Assembly (NCBI GenBank): GCA_003993805.1
Contig: RSEF01000017.1
Coordinates: 9,355,569 to 9,419,568 of the forward strand
Direction: 5' to 3'
Source: Himantopus leucocephalus
Lineage: Eukaryota > Chordata > Aves > Charadriiformes > Recurvirostridae
Length of the DNA: 64,000 bases
How positions within the stretch are numbered: position 1 is the first letter of the stretch; every line of letters starts with the position of its first letter. Under the pieces are notes generated by a model. The model was given only the letters and a program-made list of their open reading frames with translations, searched no databases and was not told the DNA's origin. Below, piece by piece: positions 1 through 10,640 of the stretch. Position numbers and translations under genes: made by a program.

Positions 1-2
1 CA

Positions 3-16
3 ATTCTATGATTCTA
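3..16 (+). mobile_element. probable 3' tail of a CR1 element cut by the window edge
   Basis: The first bases contain the 8-bp unit ATTCTATG followed by ATTCTA. This is the short tandem tail that ends plus-oriented CR1 non-LTR retrotransposons in birds; the same tail ends the element at 51668-51780. The body would lie upstream of the window. The stretch is too short to be certain. Confidence 0.4.
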
Positions 17-671
17 AAGCACAGAAAAGCTGGGAGAGCTGTGGGGGACACCACTCACCCTGAGTTATTTGCTCTTTGGCCATCACACACCTCCACAAAA
101 GGCTCCTTAGGGCACAGCACAGAGGCTAACGGGAGCTGAGGGACCCTTGTCCACAAAACCAGACCCACATCTGAGCAAAGACAACATCCTTCCATCACTA
201 CCAAAGAAACAAAGGTCTTCTTCCCCCCCAGCTGCCAGCCTGCCTTCACCTCCCCCTGCCCCTGTCCCTGTCCCTGTCCCAACATTTTCCAAGAGCAAAC
301 AAGAGGGGCAAAACACTCCAATCCATGATAAATCAGTGACTGCCAGAAATTACAGCAGCCCCTGCTTTTGCTGCATTAGCAGGACCAAGCGAGGGTGAGA
401 CTTGCCTGGGTGGACAGCCCAGCTCGGCAGGGTCCCTCGGATGCGGCAGCCCTGGTCGCACCCAGTGGGGTCTGCGGGGGATGCAGGAGCACAGATCCCA
501 CCCAGCACTGATGCCTGGTGGCAATCCAGCATCACTGCCCTGCAGGCAGGGGAGCTGCTTTTAATGTCTAACGGGGATCAGGTGTCGCACAAAGAGCTCA
601 GGAGTTAACTGGGGCTGCTGGTGTGGAGGGGAAGGGAGCAGCCTCAGAGGCAGGTATCAAGATGCTAGTTA
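17..671. other. unique GC-rich DNA, no gene seen
   Basis: Mixed-composition single-copy sequence. It holds a short imperfect CCCTGT hexamer run at 253-280. Several overlapping frames are open on both strands at once, the pattern of GC-rich non-coding DNA rather than of a gene. No splice-bounded coding segment was recognised. Confidence 0.5.
253..280. repeat. (CCCTGT)n short tandem repeat
   Basis: About four tandem copies of a CCCTGT unit. They produce the artificial Pro-Val dipeptide run in the plus-strand frame and Gly-Gln or Gly-Thr runs on the minus strand. Confidence 0.8.
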
Positions 672-980
672 TGTTCTTTCACATCACAGAGAATAAATCA
701 AGGAAGTGATATATGCTCCAAACAAATCAGACTGCAGGGCAAAGCATTGATCAGCTCCCTCGTGTGTAGCCTTAAAAAATAAATTAATTAGAGTTAGGTT
801 AGTGGGTCTTTGCAGAGGAGCCCACTTGCGCTCTCGTCTCCGGCTCTGATAAGGGCCCTCCTCGCTCTGTGCTGACGAGGGGGAAAGGCCGTGCTGCAGG
901 CTGCCCTGTCATACCGCTGTCTTAAGGGATTTCATTCCCCAGGATTACATTTTAATATTTTAAAGCAAACAGGACACACA
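672..980. promoter_or_regulatory. candidate conserved non-coding element
   Basis: AT-rich, repeat-free block inside GC-rich surroundings. A homeodomain-type core AAATTAATTAGAG lies at about 781-793, and an AT-rich segment TTTTAATATTTTAAAG at about 950-965. No coding potential is visible. Its regulatory role is inferred from base composition and motif content only. Confidence 0.3.
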
Positions 981-1199
981 CGTTTCCATTTAATCCAAAG
1001 CACCAGACTCTCGGTGGGCAGAACTGGGCCCGAGGAAGAGAGAAAGAGTTTGTGCCCAAATGGATGAAAGAAACAGGAGCGAGGAGGGGTGCAGGGTGAT
1101 TTTCCCCCAAAAGGCAGAGGGGGACGGGGGCTGCAGCCCGCCCTCTCCATCAACACCAGAGCCGCGTGTCCCAGCCTCCCCTCCTGGCTGATCCCCTCC
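981..1199. other. purine-rich spacer, nothing recognised
   Basis: Unique sequence rich in G and A on the plus strand, with no repeat family, RNA or exon recognised. Confidence 0.5.
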
Positions 1200-1320
1200 C
1201 GCGCATTTGTGACTTCGACAATACAGTACATTTTATAAAAGAAAGCAAAAATATATTTGAAATTAGTGACAGTTTTCTACATCATTTGCATTGCAGGGCA
1301 TCTGATCTTCCTCTTCTTCA
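1200..1320. promoter_or_regulatory. candidate non-coding element with octamer motif
   Basis: AT-rich single-copy block containing a perfect ATTTGCAT octamer at 1284-1291, the core bound by POU-domain factors. The block ends abruptly at GC-rich sequence with CG dinucleotides near 1325. The function is inferred. Confidence 0.3.
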
Positions 1321-1561
1321 CCCCGACGCGAGCCAGGCGCTGCTCCAGGGAAAACCATGGGCCTATTTCTGCTGTCGTTTACACGAACATAAATCAGGAA
1401 TTTACTCAGTTGAAATAAGTGGAACTGCACCGGTGTAAAACCAGTGTGAGATCAGAGTTACAGTGCTATAAAAGCAGTGTGAGATTAGAATCAGAATCAG
1501 CCTCGGTATATTACGGAGACGGTTTGAGGAAAGCCTAGGGAAATTAGTAATATTAAAATTG

Positions 1562-1587
1562 GAAAAAAAAAAAAGAAAAAAAAAAGG
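1562..1587. repeat. A-rich low-complexity tract
   Basis: Runs of A separated by a single G. It translates to a Phe/Leu-rich stretch on the minus strand, which accounts for the small open frame there. No retrotransposon body was seen upstream, so this is not called as a poly-A tail. Confidence 0.8.
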
Positions 1588-1689
1588 CATGTGATTTTCT
1601 GATGGTTTGGAAAATCAAATCCTCAAGGCCAGCACTCATATTCCTTCCTCCCGCTGAGATGCCTGCACTGGTGAGCACTTCTGCCAGGA

Positions 1690-2240
1690 TGGTGTTTCTG
1701 TATTATTTCTCTTCTGGGTGAAGCAGCTGTGAGATGCTCTGTATGAAGATGCCGTGTAAAAATAAATTGAATCAAATTAGGGAAACAACTAAAGTAATTT
1801 CTTCTCTGTCCTCACACTAATCCATTTAGGTTGATTCTTTGGGTGCTCCAAAGGGGATTTGCATTACTATCCTGTCAGCATCCACGGTCCCTTCCTCTCC
1901 TCTCAGACGAGCTTCGGCACCTCCTAATTCCATGTCTTTTTATTATTCTCCCCCCTCCGCCTGCCCCTGCACGGAGACTTCAAGGAGGCTTTTACGGGGC
2001 GATTGGCTTCTCTGGCAGGTTGGATTAAGCTGCGATTTGCTCCCAATTGCAACGAGCAACAACGTTTTAATGAGATTTTTTTTTTGGACGTGAATTAAGG
2101 GAAGGGAAAACAAATACCGTCTTGTAAATGAAATAATGATGCGTAAGGCCTGAAATATAATGAGAAGCATATCAGTGGCAATTTGAGTTGTTAATGGAGC
2201 CTGCGCATTGATATGCGGTGGCAAGCACGCTCGGAGGCAG
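1690..2240. promoter_or_regulatory. candidate conserved non-coding element, about 550 bp
   Basis: A long AT-rich, repeat-free block. A perfect octamer ATTTGCAT lies at 1857-1864. TAAT-type cores occur near 1785-1800 and 1825, with further AT-rich motifs at 2090-2200. Stops are frequent on both strands. The edges are sharp against GC-rich flanks. This is one of the better enhancer-like blocks of the window, judged by texture alone. Confidence 0.4.
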
Positions 2241-3060
2241 CCAAAGCAATCCTGGCGTCACGGACCCAGCGGAGCCTGGGACAACATCCCCATCCAGTGC
2301 GGATTTCTACTGCCCTAAAATTATACGTTGTGTTTCCAAGAGGATGAATTCCAGAAAGTCCCAGGGCCCGGGCTGTAAGTAGGTCAGGCTAGATGTTCAT
2401 CGCCACGGTCTCATATGGCCTCGCAGTCTCTGTGCCCTGCGGTGAGGATGCAGAGCAAGCAGTAAATAGCACACGGCCGGGGGACAAAGGCTCCATCCCC
2501 CTGCCAGGCTCGGCAGACGGGACCCGACGTGGAAATGGCTGCAGAGATGCGGTGCAGAGATGGCCTGGGGCTCCTGCCTGTGGTGTCCCAGTTACTGATG
2601 TACTCCCCGTCCTGGTGAGGGACATTTTGGGGGGCTGCTCTGGTCCATCCCTGCTTTCACTCCTGCCAAGTCTCTCAAGGTACGCTCATATGGTCCCACG
2701 AGCAAGCAGGGGACCTGCCGTTGCAAAGTCTCCCCTGCATTATCCCAGGAAAATCACCATCACTGCCACAAAGGCGTAAGTAATACACCCCGTGACAATG
2801 GCGATGAGCCCTGCTCATCTCAGCTCGGGGACAGCACTGCAACACCACCCGCATTTCACGTCAGCTGAAGGGAGAGGCTGGGGGCAATGCTGATTTTTTC
2901 CCTCTTCTGTGTTGGTAAAAAAACCCCCAGAATTTGTCATGAAAAGGTGGGAAACCCCAGAGTCACACTCCAACTGGGCTAATTCCCAAGGCAGGAGGTC
3001 CTGTCCTGCCTGGCTCAGCGCAAGGGATTGAACTCGGCTCTGTCCCGCTGCCCTGAGCCC
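2241..3060. other. unique GC-rich DNA, no gene seen
   Basis: Single-copy sequence without recognised repeats. The minus strand is open from 3630 to 2815 (271 codons), but the plus strand is also open over 2393-2779 and 3074-3487, and the translation shows no domain, so I do not call a gene. Confidence 0.5.
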
Positions 3061-3086
3061 TGACCACTGCGCTGTGCGATTCCCCG

Positions 3087-3105
3087 TCTCCTCCTCCTCC
3101 TCCTC
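3087..3105. repeat. (CTC)n trinucleotide run
   Basis: About six CTC units. They encode the poly-Glu run of the minus-strand open frame and the poly-Ser run of the plus-strand frame. Confidence 0.8.
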
Positions 3106-3229
3106 GGGAGCCCAGGAGGGTTTCTCTGCTAAAGCTTCAATTTCAGCTCTCTGGAATTTCCCTGCAGGAAAGAAACTCCACCAGAAAATTCCTGCTTGGC
3201 TCTGTTGCACACTCAAAAGGTGCAGACCC

Positions 3230-3245
3230 GGGGGGGGGGGGGGGG
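3230..3245. repeat. poly-G homopolymer
   Basis: Sixteen consecutive G. The length of such a run is unreliable in most assemblies, so reading frames crossing it cannot be trusted. Confidence 0.85.
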
Positions 3246-3560
3246 TGTTGCGGTTGCACAGCCCATGCGACGGCCAGCGATGCTGCGAGCAGGTCCAGCA
3301 GCACGAGCCCCGCTGCCACGGCTCGCTCTCATCCTGCCTGCACAGCCCCGGTCCTGTAACGCTCCCCGAAGGTGCCGCATTCTGCTTTGGAAGAGCGATG
3401 CCCGGCCCCTTCGCAGCACTCGTGCCTCCCGCGCTCAGCACCGGGGGCTCCAGGATGCGGCCGGGGTTTCGGTTCAGCAGCTGCTGACGCTGCACGTTTC
3501 GATAAGAGAGACGCATTGCACGGATTTCCAGTGTAAATCGTGAGACAATCCAACATAAAC

Positions 3561-5029
3561 ATTTCGAAAGAGATGGCAGAAGAGGGGATGAAGAGAAGCG
3601 TTGCGGGGGGGGGACAGATCCTGCTGCCATTTACACGATGGGAAATCGGACGTCACTTCCCAGCCTGAAGTGACCTTGGCTGATTCCCCCAGATTTACTC
3701 GGCTTTTGCAGCAGCGGCACCGAGAGCAGGATCCGCCCCCTGAGGTCTTGCTTAGCAAGCAAAGTTGGAATTTCAAGAGAGTCTTTCCCCGAAACATCTT
3801 GAAATCTCTCGGTTTCCTCCCCCGGCCCCCTGTGCTGACCCCAGTTCCCAGGGGACCCGCGGGGGTTTGTGCCCCATCCCTGGGCACAGCTCTGCTCCAC
3901 AAACGCGATGGATCCAAGTTCAGGCTCAGCCTCAGAGCGTTTGGCACTGGAATGTCGCAGCCACGGGCCGATGAGCCACGCAGGTAACATCTTCCCTTGG
4001 CTCTTTGGGAACATCTGGTTTCGGTGCTGCTCGAAGCAGTTTTCGATCCCGCTGTTGTGCGCGACACAGAAACGCAGTTTCTGGTCCACTGTGCCCTAGG
4101 AAATCTTACCATCCTAAAGAAATTACAAAAAGAAAACCCCAGAAGGTAACGCCGTCCGTACAGCTCCTGCCTGCCCGGCGGAACAGGAGTCCTCTGCTTA
4201 GAGGACCCAAATCCACAACCTCCGAGGGAGATGTGCTCGAGGTGGGAGTGATTGGCCTGTCCCTGCTCCTGCTGCTAAAGTTTTGCAGTTGTGATAGAGA
4301 CCATGGTAAGGCAATAACCAGGACGGTTTTATTTCCCTTGACCGCATTTTCTCAAGGATCACTGGTTCCAGGCTTTTTTGCCAGACGAATCCTGGTTAAG
4401 TATATCTTGGCTTTAGACGGATCACTCAAGGTTGAGGACTGGCTCGTGCTCAGCGTCTCAGCAGGCAATGAATTCGAAGCTGGTTTAGATGTGGTTCTAG
4501 GCTTTGTATAGCTCCCAAGTGGTTTTGATTTAAAAATTAGTTTTGGCATTCACAGTGTGTGATCATTCCCTAATGCAGCATAAATGCCTTCGCCGCCCCG
4601 AAAGCGAGACCCAGCGGGGTGCCCGTCCCGGGGTGCCGCATGTGTCCCGCTCCGGGCAGGGATCCATCCTCCACCACTGGCGAACGTGGTGCCTTCGGCC
4701 AAAGCCAGCGCAGTCCTGCTGCACCAGGCTGCTGGCCGCGTTGCGCTCCTGAATTCTATCCAGGTCTGCGCCAATTGCTCGATTTTACCCAGCGTTGCTC
4801 AAGTTTCTCCATCAAGTGCTGCAGCTTAAGCAGGGAGATGGTAAAAAACATCAAAGGCTGGGGAGAAAAAAGGGGGAGAAAGGTGGGAAAACCCACCCGC
4901 GTGCAGAGCAAGCCCCACGTACGTGATGGGCTGTCCCGGTCCCGGTCCCTGCCCCGCTGCCCGCAGCCCTGCCAGCGCAGGCAGCCCTGCCAGACCTCCC
5001 GCCGGCGGCAATTGGCAGAGCTCAGTAGC
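3561..5029. other. unique GC-rich DNA, no gene seen
   Basis: Alternating GC-rich and balanced single-copy sequence with scattered CG dinucleotides, notably at 4580-4760 and 4900-5010. No repeat family, RNA gene or splice-bounded exon was recognised. Open frames overlap on both strands. Confidence 0.45.
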
Positions 5030-5600
5030 ACCTAATTACACCAGCTGGGTACCTGGCCCGTTAACGCCGCGGCTCCACAAAGTGAACCTGCCTTCATTTA
5101 GACCTGTTTAGTTTTCAGTCCTAACAAGGCTTCTGAATAACCTGCCGATGGGCGTGCAGCGGTGCGTTTTAGGTGGCCAAGCCGGGGTAATCGGAGACGC
5201 TGGGTTTGCTGCGGAAGCGAAATACGAAATAAAACATTATTACAAATAATAACAGTGTTTGCGAGCCGCACTACGTAAGAGCTCGGCGTTGGGATTGTTG
5301 CTTCATTACAGAGCCCTCTCGTGCTAAATCTTTTCTGATATTAAAGCTGGCTCGATAGGGTCCTGATCCCTGGTTGAAACATCAATATTACTAATAAATA
5401 GAAATAACAAGTGAGGTAAAGGGCCAGACCAGCATGACCTGCTTTATGAATTAATGTAGTGAAAACTGGCCATTTTCCTACAGCCTTTATGTACTACAGG
5501 CACACATACGGACTTCATACGCCTTTATTGGACACCAGTGCACTGAAATAAAGCCGGAGCGATGCTCTAACCTAATTACCGACTTGCGACAGTGTGCCAG
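5030..5600. promoter_or_regulatory. candidate conserved non-coding element, about 570 bp
   Basis: Abruptly AT-rich after the GC-rich stretch on its left and free of repeats. Motifs include ACATTATTACAAATAATAA near 5235-5250, TTTATGAATTAATG near 5443-5456 and CCTTTATT near 5522, which suit homeodomain or Cdx-type factors. The sequence is punctuated by stops and holds no open frame above 60 codons. Enhancer identity is an inference from texture. Confidence 0.4.
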
Positions 5601-5972
5601 GGAAAAAGTAGGGAAGGCTCATTGCGTACACCCCTGTGGCTTTCAGAAACGCTCGCTATTTCTCTCACCGGGCGGATGAAATCATCTCTTCCAGCCAGGC
5701 TTTTTCTCGGCGTGGATCCCCTCCTGGCCCCGGAGCCGAGAGCGGAGCAGGCGATTGCAAGGTGTTTGTGCGGGAGCCGCAGCTCCCCGTTTGCAGGGAT
5801 TTTAGCCGGAATTCGCAGTCCCCTGCGCAATGCCAGGGTGTCACGGCAGGGACGCGTTTGGTCGGGAGCCGGGGCATGGGGGGGATGACTGTCAACGGGA
5901 GATGGGCAATCTGACCCCTCTCATCCTCAGCGTGAGCATATTCTCCGTGCATACAAGCGCATGTGCTTGTGG
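5601..5972. other. CpG-rich segment
   Basis: CG dinucleotides are frequent, especially at 5660-5860, and all frames are relatively open. It could be a small CpG island, but no convincing first exon or downstream gene was found. Confidence 0.3.
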
Positions 5973-6032
5973 CTATATATATCCATATATCTCTATCTAT
6001 ATATACACATACGTACATATGTGGAGAGAGAG
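5973..6032. repeat. AT/CTAT/GA microsatellite
   Basis: Degenerate TA and CTAT repeats with an embedded ACGTACAT segment, closing with a short GAGAGA run. The Tyr/Ile-rich translation across it is an artefact. Confidence 0.7.
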
Positions 6033-6410
6033 ATCATGTGCATTTCTCTGTTCACCAGTAATTCTGTCCTGTGATTTTTGCATCCCGGGTGATTATTATC
6101 GGGAGGTGTGAAGCAGACGTGACTGTGCTTTGCTATGCGATATGATACTATCGTCACAGTAATGTTATATCCAGGCACGGCGGGCCGGATCCGGCTCCCG
6201 GGAGCACCGACCTGCCAGATTCGCTGCCGGTGATGCCACGCCAGCTTTACACCGCCATAACGGCAAAGCCGGGTCCGGCCCTTCCTCCCCGACACAGACA
6301 CCGCGTTGTGTCCATAATTTATAAGCTATTCAAAATTTATCGCTGAGAACAAACTCTGACTACAGAAGGGTTTTAAATCCTTGTTAAGTATTAAAGTGGA
6401 AATAACCGTG
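6033..6410. other. unique DNA, possible non-coding element
   Basis: Balanced to AT-rich sequence with a short element-like part at 6110-6170 and another at 6310-6400. A GC-rich interval separates them. No gene was seen. Any regulatory role is a guess. Confidence 0.25.
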
Positions 6411-6960
6411 CTAACGCGGTGCTGGCGGGCGGCGGGGACGGGGCAGCATCCTCCCTGCCCGCCCTCCCGCCGGCTGAGCCTGCCCTCACGCCCCCCGGCA
6501 GAGGACCCGATGGGGCTCAAATTATTTGTTTATCCCCNTTTTTTTTTTCCCCCTTTTTCCCCCCTTTTTTGTTCCCCCTCCTTCGCTGCCCTTTCTCCAG
6601 CCACAGGACCCCCCAGGTCAGGGGCAGGTCGGGGGCTGGCCGTGCCCCCCCTCGCTGTCCCCAGCCCCCTCCCTGGGGGGGACCCTTGGCTTTGCTGCGG
6701 GGGGCCCAGCCCGCGCCAGCGATGGGCTGACAGAGCCATACAACCGCTTGTCACCCCGCCGGTGACGGATCGGCCTCAGCTGACAAGAACGGATGGAGGC
6801 ACATCCCGGGCTGATGCGGGGGGCGAGAGCGGGGCTGGATCGGGGCCCCGGGGGGGGATGCGGGAGAGGTGCCGGGGGTGGCACCGGGAAGGACGGTGAG
6901 GTGGGACTCAGGTGGCCGAGGCAGGGCAGCCCTGCGCGTTTGGGGTCTGGGCTGGGGCAA
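6411..6960. other. CpG/GC-rich segment with pyrimidine tract and one N
   Basis: Strongly GC-rich with many C and G runs. A single ambiguous base sits at 6538 immediately before a poly-T stretch, and the T/C-rich tract continues to about 6600. Translations through it are Pro/Gly/Arg-rich in several frames and on both strands, so I call no gene. It could be a CpG island. Confidence 0.35.
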
Positions 6961-7889
6961 ATTTAATAAGTCTTACGGCGGCCTCCTCCCAGAGCTTGGC
7001 TTAATGGGATGCCAGAGACGACAGGGTTGCCTCGATCTGCTCATTCCCTGGGCCTGGGGAACCATCCATCTTGCTCTAACCCTATTTTTAAAAAATATAA
7101 AGGGAAAGAAAAGGAGGGGGTGGGGGAGAAAGAAAAATGATAAATCTGTTCAGGCCTTTTGTTTGCCTGCGATTCCTGTAAAGGACAAAAAAATGAAATA
7201 AAAGCCAGGCCCATTTTTTCCCCGCTTGGTGTTGCCATGGGATAGAAAGCCCCCCGTTCTCAAGAGTGCAGCGCCTTTGGGGAGGGAAAAGAAAAAAACC
7301 CCCTCATTAACGTTATGAGTTGCATCTGTTCCCTGGGTCTGGGTCACTTCCAGCCCGCCAGCTCTCCCGTCGCCCGCCTCCCCCACCCCCGCACATTCCC
7401 CTTGCTAATTTATTTGGATATCCATGCCCGCAGAAATCAAAGGGGAGATCCGTGCTCCCCGCTTGGACTCCGAGACAATGACTTGCCGTGCTGAGAGCAT
7501 CCCGGCTCGGAGAGCATCCCGGCTCTCGGCTGGGCGCGGGAGGCAGAGGGCAGCGGCCGGAGCAGGGTCTGGGAGCGGGACGCCTGCACATCCCTCTGGA
7601 AAACTGAAAGAATAATCCTGCGTCGCCGCGGCACGAGGCAGGAGAGGGAATTCCCGCTTGGACAATGCTGTGGGCGGGTGGGATTTGGAGCAGCGTTGCA
7701 GGATATAGATCCTCCGCGCCTTCTTCTGCTGGGACCTCTGACCCGCCAGGCCCAAGCCCTTGAGAAACCAGATGAACAAACCTCCCTTTTCTGCTCCCGC
7801 TCCGCTCCCTGGCTCCTTCCATGCCCAGGGAATGCATGTGATCGGGACCCATTTACCACATCCAGGGGGTGGGGAGGAGTAAAAAAAGA
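6961..7889. other. unique DNA, no gene seen
   Basis: An AT-leaning start with an A-rich stretch at 7085-7145, then GC-rich single-copy sequence. A direct repeat of a GAGCATCCCGGCTC-like unit occurs at 7494-7525. No exon or repeat family was recognised. Confidence 0.45.
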
Positions 7890-8215
7890 TCTTCGGTGTA
7901 ACACACAGTCATAAAAACATGTCTGTACAGCAGAGCAAAGGCTCTCCAGGACTTTGCAGAATGAGGGAATTTGCTTGATATTTCCAATTGCGCGTGATAA
8001 GGAACGCGCGTTTGATTGCCTTTATCGGAGCTGCAAGGTAAAATACAGCAGACGGCGCAGGGCTGGGAGCCATAAAGCAAAGAGCTTTACAGGGAGAGAC
8101 AATACAGCCAGAACCAGTGCGGGGAGAGGGGGATTTTCTTACCCGGCCGCGGCTCCTATCTACCCAGCTCTCATTTCCAGGCTATTTATAAACGAAGTGC
8201 TGCGAGAAGGCTGAT
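7890..8215. promoter_or_regulatory. candidate conserved non-coding element
   Basis: Lower GC, repeat-free block with AATTGCGCGTGATAAGGAACGC around 7985-8006 and CCTTTATCGG near 8020, holding GATA-type cores (GATAAG, TTATC). Flanks are GC-rich. The regulatory role is inferred from texture. Confidence 0.28.
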
Positions 8216-8560
8216 CGTTGTGTGCAGTGAGCCCCCCCAGCACTGCATGCACGGCTTTCTGCACCACGCTGCTAAAATGCAGCTGGGTGTCTGGAGATCT
8301 GGCTCCGAGAGCGGAGCCTGACCACCCAGGTCCATGTCTGCAGCAGGGATAAGTCCAAAGTGAGTTTTGGTGGGTGCAGGGAGCGACACAGGGCTGCAGG
8401 GAGGGAGGAAGGACGAAAAGCGGTGATTTCAGCTGCTGTAAAACACAGGTTTGGTGCCTGCTGTGCTAATGGTGTACGTGAGCCGGGCACTAAAATACGG
8501 CTGTCCTGGTGCAGGAGGCTCCAAATTGGTGCATGTCCTGGATGGGATGAGTGGCAGGGC

Positions 8561-8786
8561 TGTGCCGTGCTGTGCCAAAGGATGCCATGCTGAGCCGTGC
8601 CATGCCGAGCTATGCCATGCCGTGCCAAGCCATGCCATGCCAAGCCAAGCCATGCCATGCCATGCCATGCCATGCCATGCCATGCCATGCCAAGCCAAGC
8701 CAAGCCAAGCCAAGCCATGCCATGCCGTGCCAAGCCATGCCAAGCCAAGCCAAGCCATGCCATGCCTTGCCAAGCCATGCCGTGCC
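8561..8786. repeat. CCATG/CCAAG pentanucleotide satellite-like array
   Basis: About 45 tandem 5-bp units, mainly GCCAT and GCCAA with occasional CCGTG. The period is 5 and neither unit makes a stop codon, so all six frames stay open. The plus strand encodes Met-Pro-Cys-His-Ala and Lys-Pro-Ser-Gln-Ala cycles, and the minus strand Met-Ala-Trp-His-Gly and Leu-Ala-Trp-Leu-Gly cycles. This explains five overlapping artefactual reading frames here. The left edge is degenerate; the right edge is sharp at about 8786. Confidence 0.95.
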
Positions 8787-8994
8787 ACCCCCAGCTGGGG
8801 ACACGCTCACAAGTCCTGGGCCAGCAGCACGGCTCGGCACAGGCTCACAACCAGGCAGAGGTATCCACGTGGCGCTCACAGCGCTGGTCAAAGCCTGGCA
8901 TCATCCGACGGAACTGTGGCTGTTGTGGCTGCAAGCCGAGGAGAGGAGCACGCACAAAAGCCTGCTCTGCACACTCTGGGGATCATTGGGTAAC
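8787..8994. other. unique GC-rich DNA, nothing recognised
   Basis: Single-copy sequence between the pentamer array and the AT-rich block. Frames continuing out of the array stay open by chance. Confidence 0.5.
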
Positions 8995-9310
8995 ACCACG
9001 GCTTGCAGGTATCGGTTTGCTGGATTATGTGTAAAAGGCTTCACAGTCTTTATTATAAACACTATAAATAGGTTCGTGGTTCTTCTTTGAGTTTCAGAAC
9101 AAAAGGCTGTTTCATTATCATTAAACTTGCGTTTGAGCTGCTCTGTGACCGGGTGTCTGGCTTTTTATTGCAAGCCAGGGCTTTCAAAAGCTCCTTAAAT
9201 GTTAATGTCACCTTTAAAACAACAGTGGCGAGGCCTTTGATCAGCAGAGCCGGTCACTTTTTGCAGCTGAAGTAAGAACCAGCGACTGACTGATCTTGGG
9301 ATTTTAATAT
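8995..9310. promoter_or_regulatory. candidate enhancer with MEF2 and TCF/LEF sites
   Basis: AT-rich repeat-free block. A perfect MEF2 consensus CTATAAATAG lies at 9062-9071 and a TCF/LEF-type CCTTTGATC at 9234-9242. Further motifs include TTTATTATAAAC near 9049 and TTAATGTCACC near 9202. Stop codons are frequent. The site combination is seen directly; that it acts as an enhancer is inference. Confidence 0.4.
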
Positions 9311-9960
9311 TTCCCCCTTCCCCCTGCCGACCCCTGGCACCAGGGGAGAAGCCGGGCTTTGATCAGACCTGATTTTTCAGCCATCTTAAGGACCTGCTTC
9401 TTAAAGAAGATGTTCAGCACTGGGTTTTCACGGCTCCATGCGATGGAGGAGAGCAGGGCTTGGCCAGCATGGCTGGCCGGTGCTGGAAGAGTCACCCAAC
9501 CACGCTGTCCCTGCCAGGCTTTGGGGACAAGAAGGGTGCCCTTCTCCACCCCTGCTGCCGTGGACCTGCAGGATGCCCCAGGAGATGTGGTTTGGGGCCA
9601 CCAGCAGCACCCGCTTGTCTTCGCAAGATGCATCCCTGCGATTTAGAGGCTGGGGGGGCGGGGAAATAGGATCATCTCAAAGTCTTTCCCTTCTCATGGC
9701 ACCAGCATTGCCCTTCACCAAAAACTCACAGCCAGACCACACGCCCATCGCTCGTTGTCCCTCACCCATCCGCTGCCCCTTCCCTATCCCTTCCAAGCTT
9801 GGATGCAGGCCACCCTGCGCACATGCCACCGCGTTGGCCGCTGCTGAGCTTGCCGGGCTGGGGACAGGGTCACCCCCATCGCTCTGCGAGCAGGCGGGAG
9901 CGCGACGCCGGAGGAAAGCACATTTCAGGTTGAATTAATGCCATCCGCGGCAAAGGCGGC
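9311..9960. other. unique GC-rich DNA, no gene seen
   Basis: Overlapping frames up to 166 codons are open on the plus strand, with others on the minus strand. None shows a domain or exon boundary pattern. Confidence 0.45.
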
Positions 9961-10640
9961 TGGGCTGGTGCTGCTCTGGGTACAAGGATATGTTTGCAGA
10001 GATAAGTGTGAGTGTAACCTGATGACACAAGTTGCCTGCTTCCAAATGTCAGGCAAAGTTCATGCAACCCATGTGAAACGAGTTAAAATTTAACAGAAAT
10101 CTGCAAAGTGTTGTGTTGTGCTGTAATTGAATCCATGATGTGGACGGGAAGCATGTTCAGGCTCATCCCGAATTTGCCTAAACCATAGTATTCTTCTTGA
10201 AAAAAGGTCGATTTAAAGGAGGCTGCTGCTGCTAAATATGTGTGCGCTCCCTCCTTCCCCTTCTGCAAGGAGAAAGCTCTGTCTGAAAACTTCTGAGTCA
10301 TCCTGCATTGGTTTTGATGTGTCAAAACTGGTTTAAAAAATCGCAGCTGAAGCAGCAGCAAGGAGAGCTCAGCTCAGGCACACGCAGATGAATGCAAAGT
10401 GCTGCAGAGCTGAACCGCATCGGGCTCCGCATTGAGAACAAGAGTCGTTTCAGCTGTACCCGCGCATTAAGAAAGGAAAAGGCTTTTTGGCTTCTTGAGG
10501 CTGTGATGTGGCTTTGTGTTGTTTTTCTCTTTGCTGGCTGCTAATTCTCCTTTTGTCCTGGCATGGTGGGGTGCAAGCTCCTTCAAGCTTTAGAAATGGA
10601 AAGTTGTTTTGTTGTTTTTGTGCTCCATTTCTATAGCTCC
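9961..10640. other. balanced unique DNA, possible weak regulatory block
   Basis: Lower GC than its neighbours, with an AT-rich part at 10010-10240 and T-rich sequence at 10480-10630. No repeat family was recognised. It may include a conserved element but lacks striking motifs. Confidence 0.3.

Noticed and set aside
8272..9090. Overlapping 120-180 codon frames with MPCHA or MAWHG repeats
   Set aside because: They are translations of a stop-free pentanucleotide repeat, identical in style in all frames.
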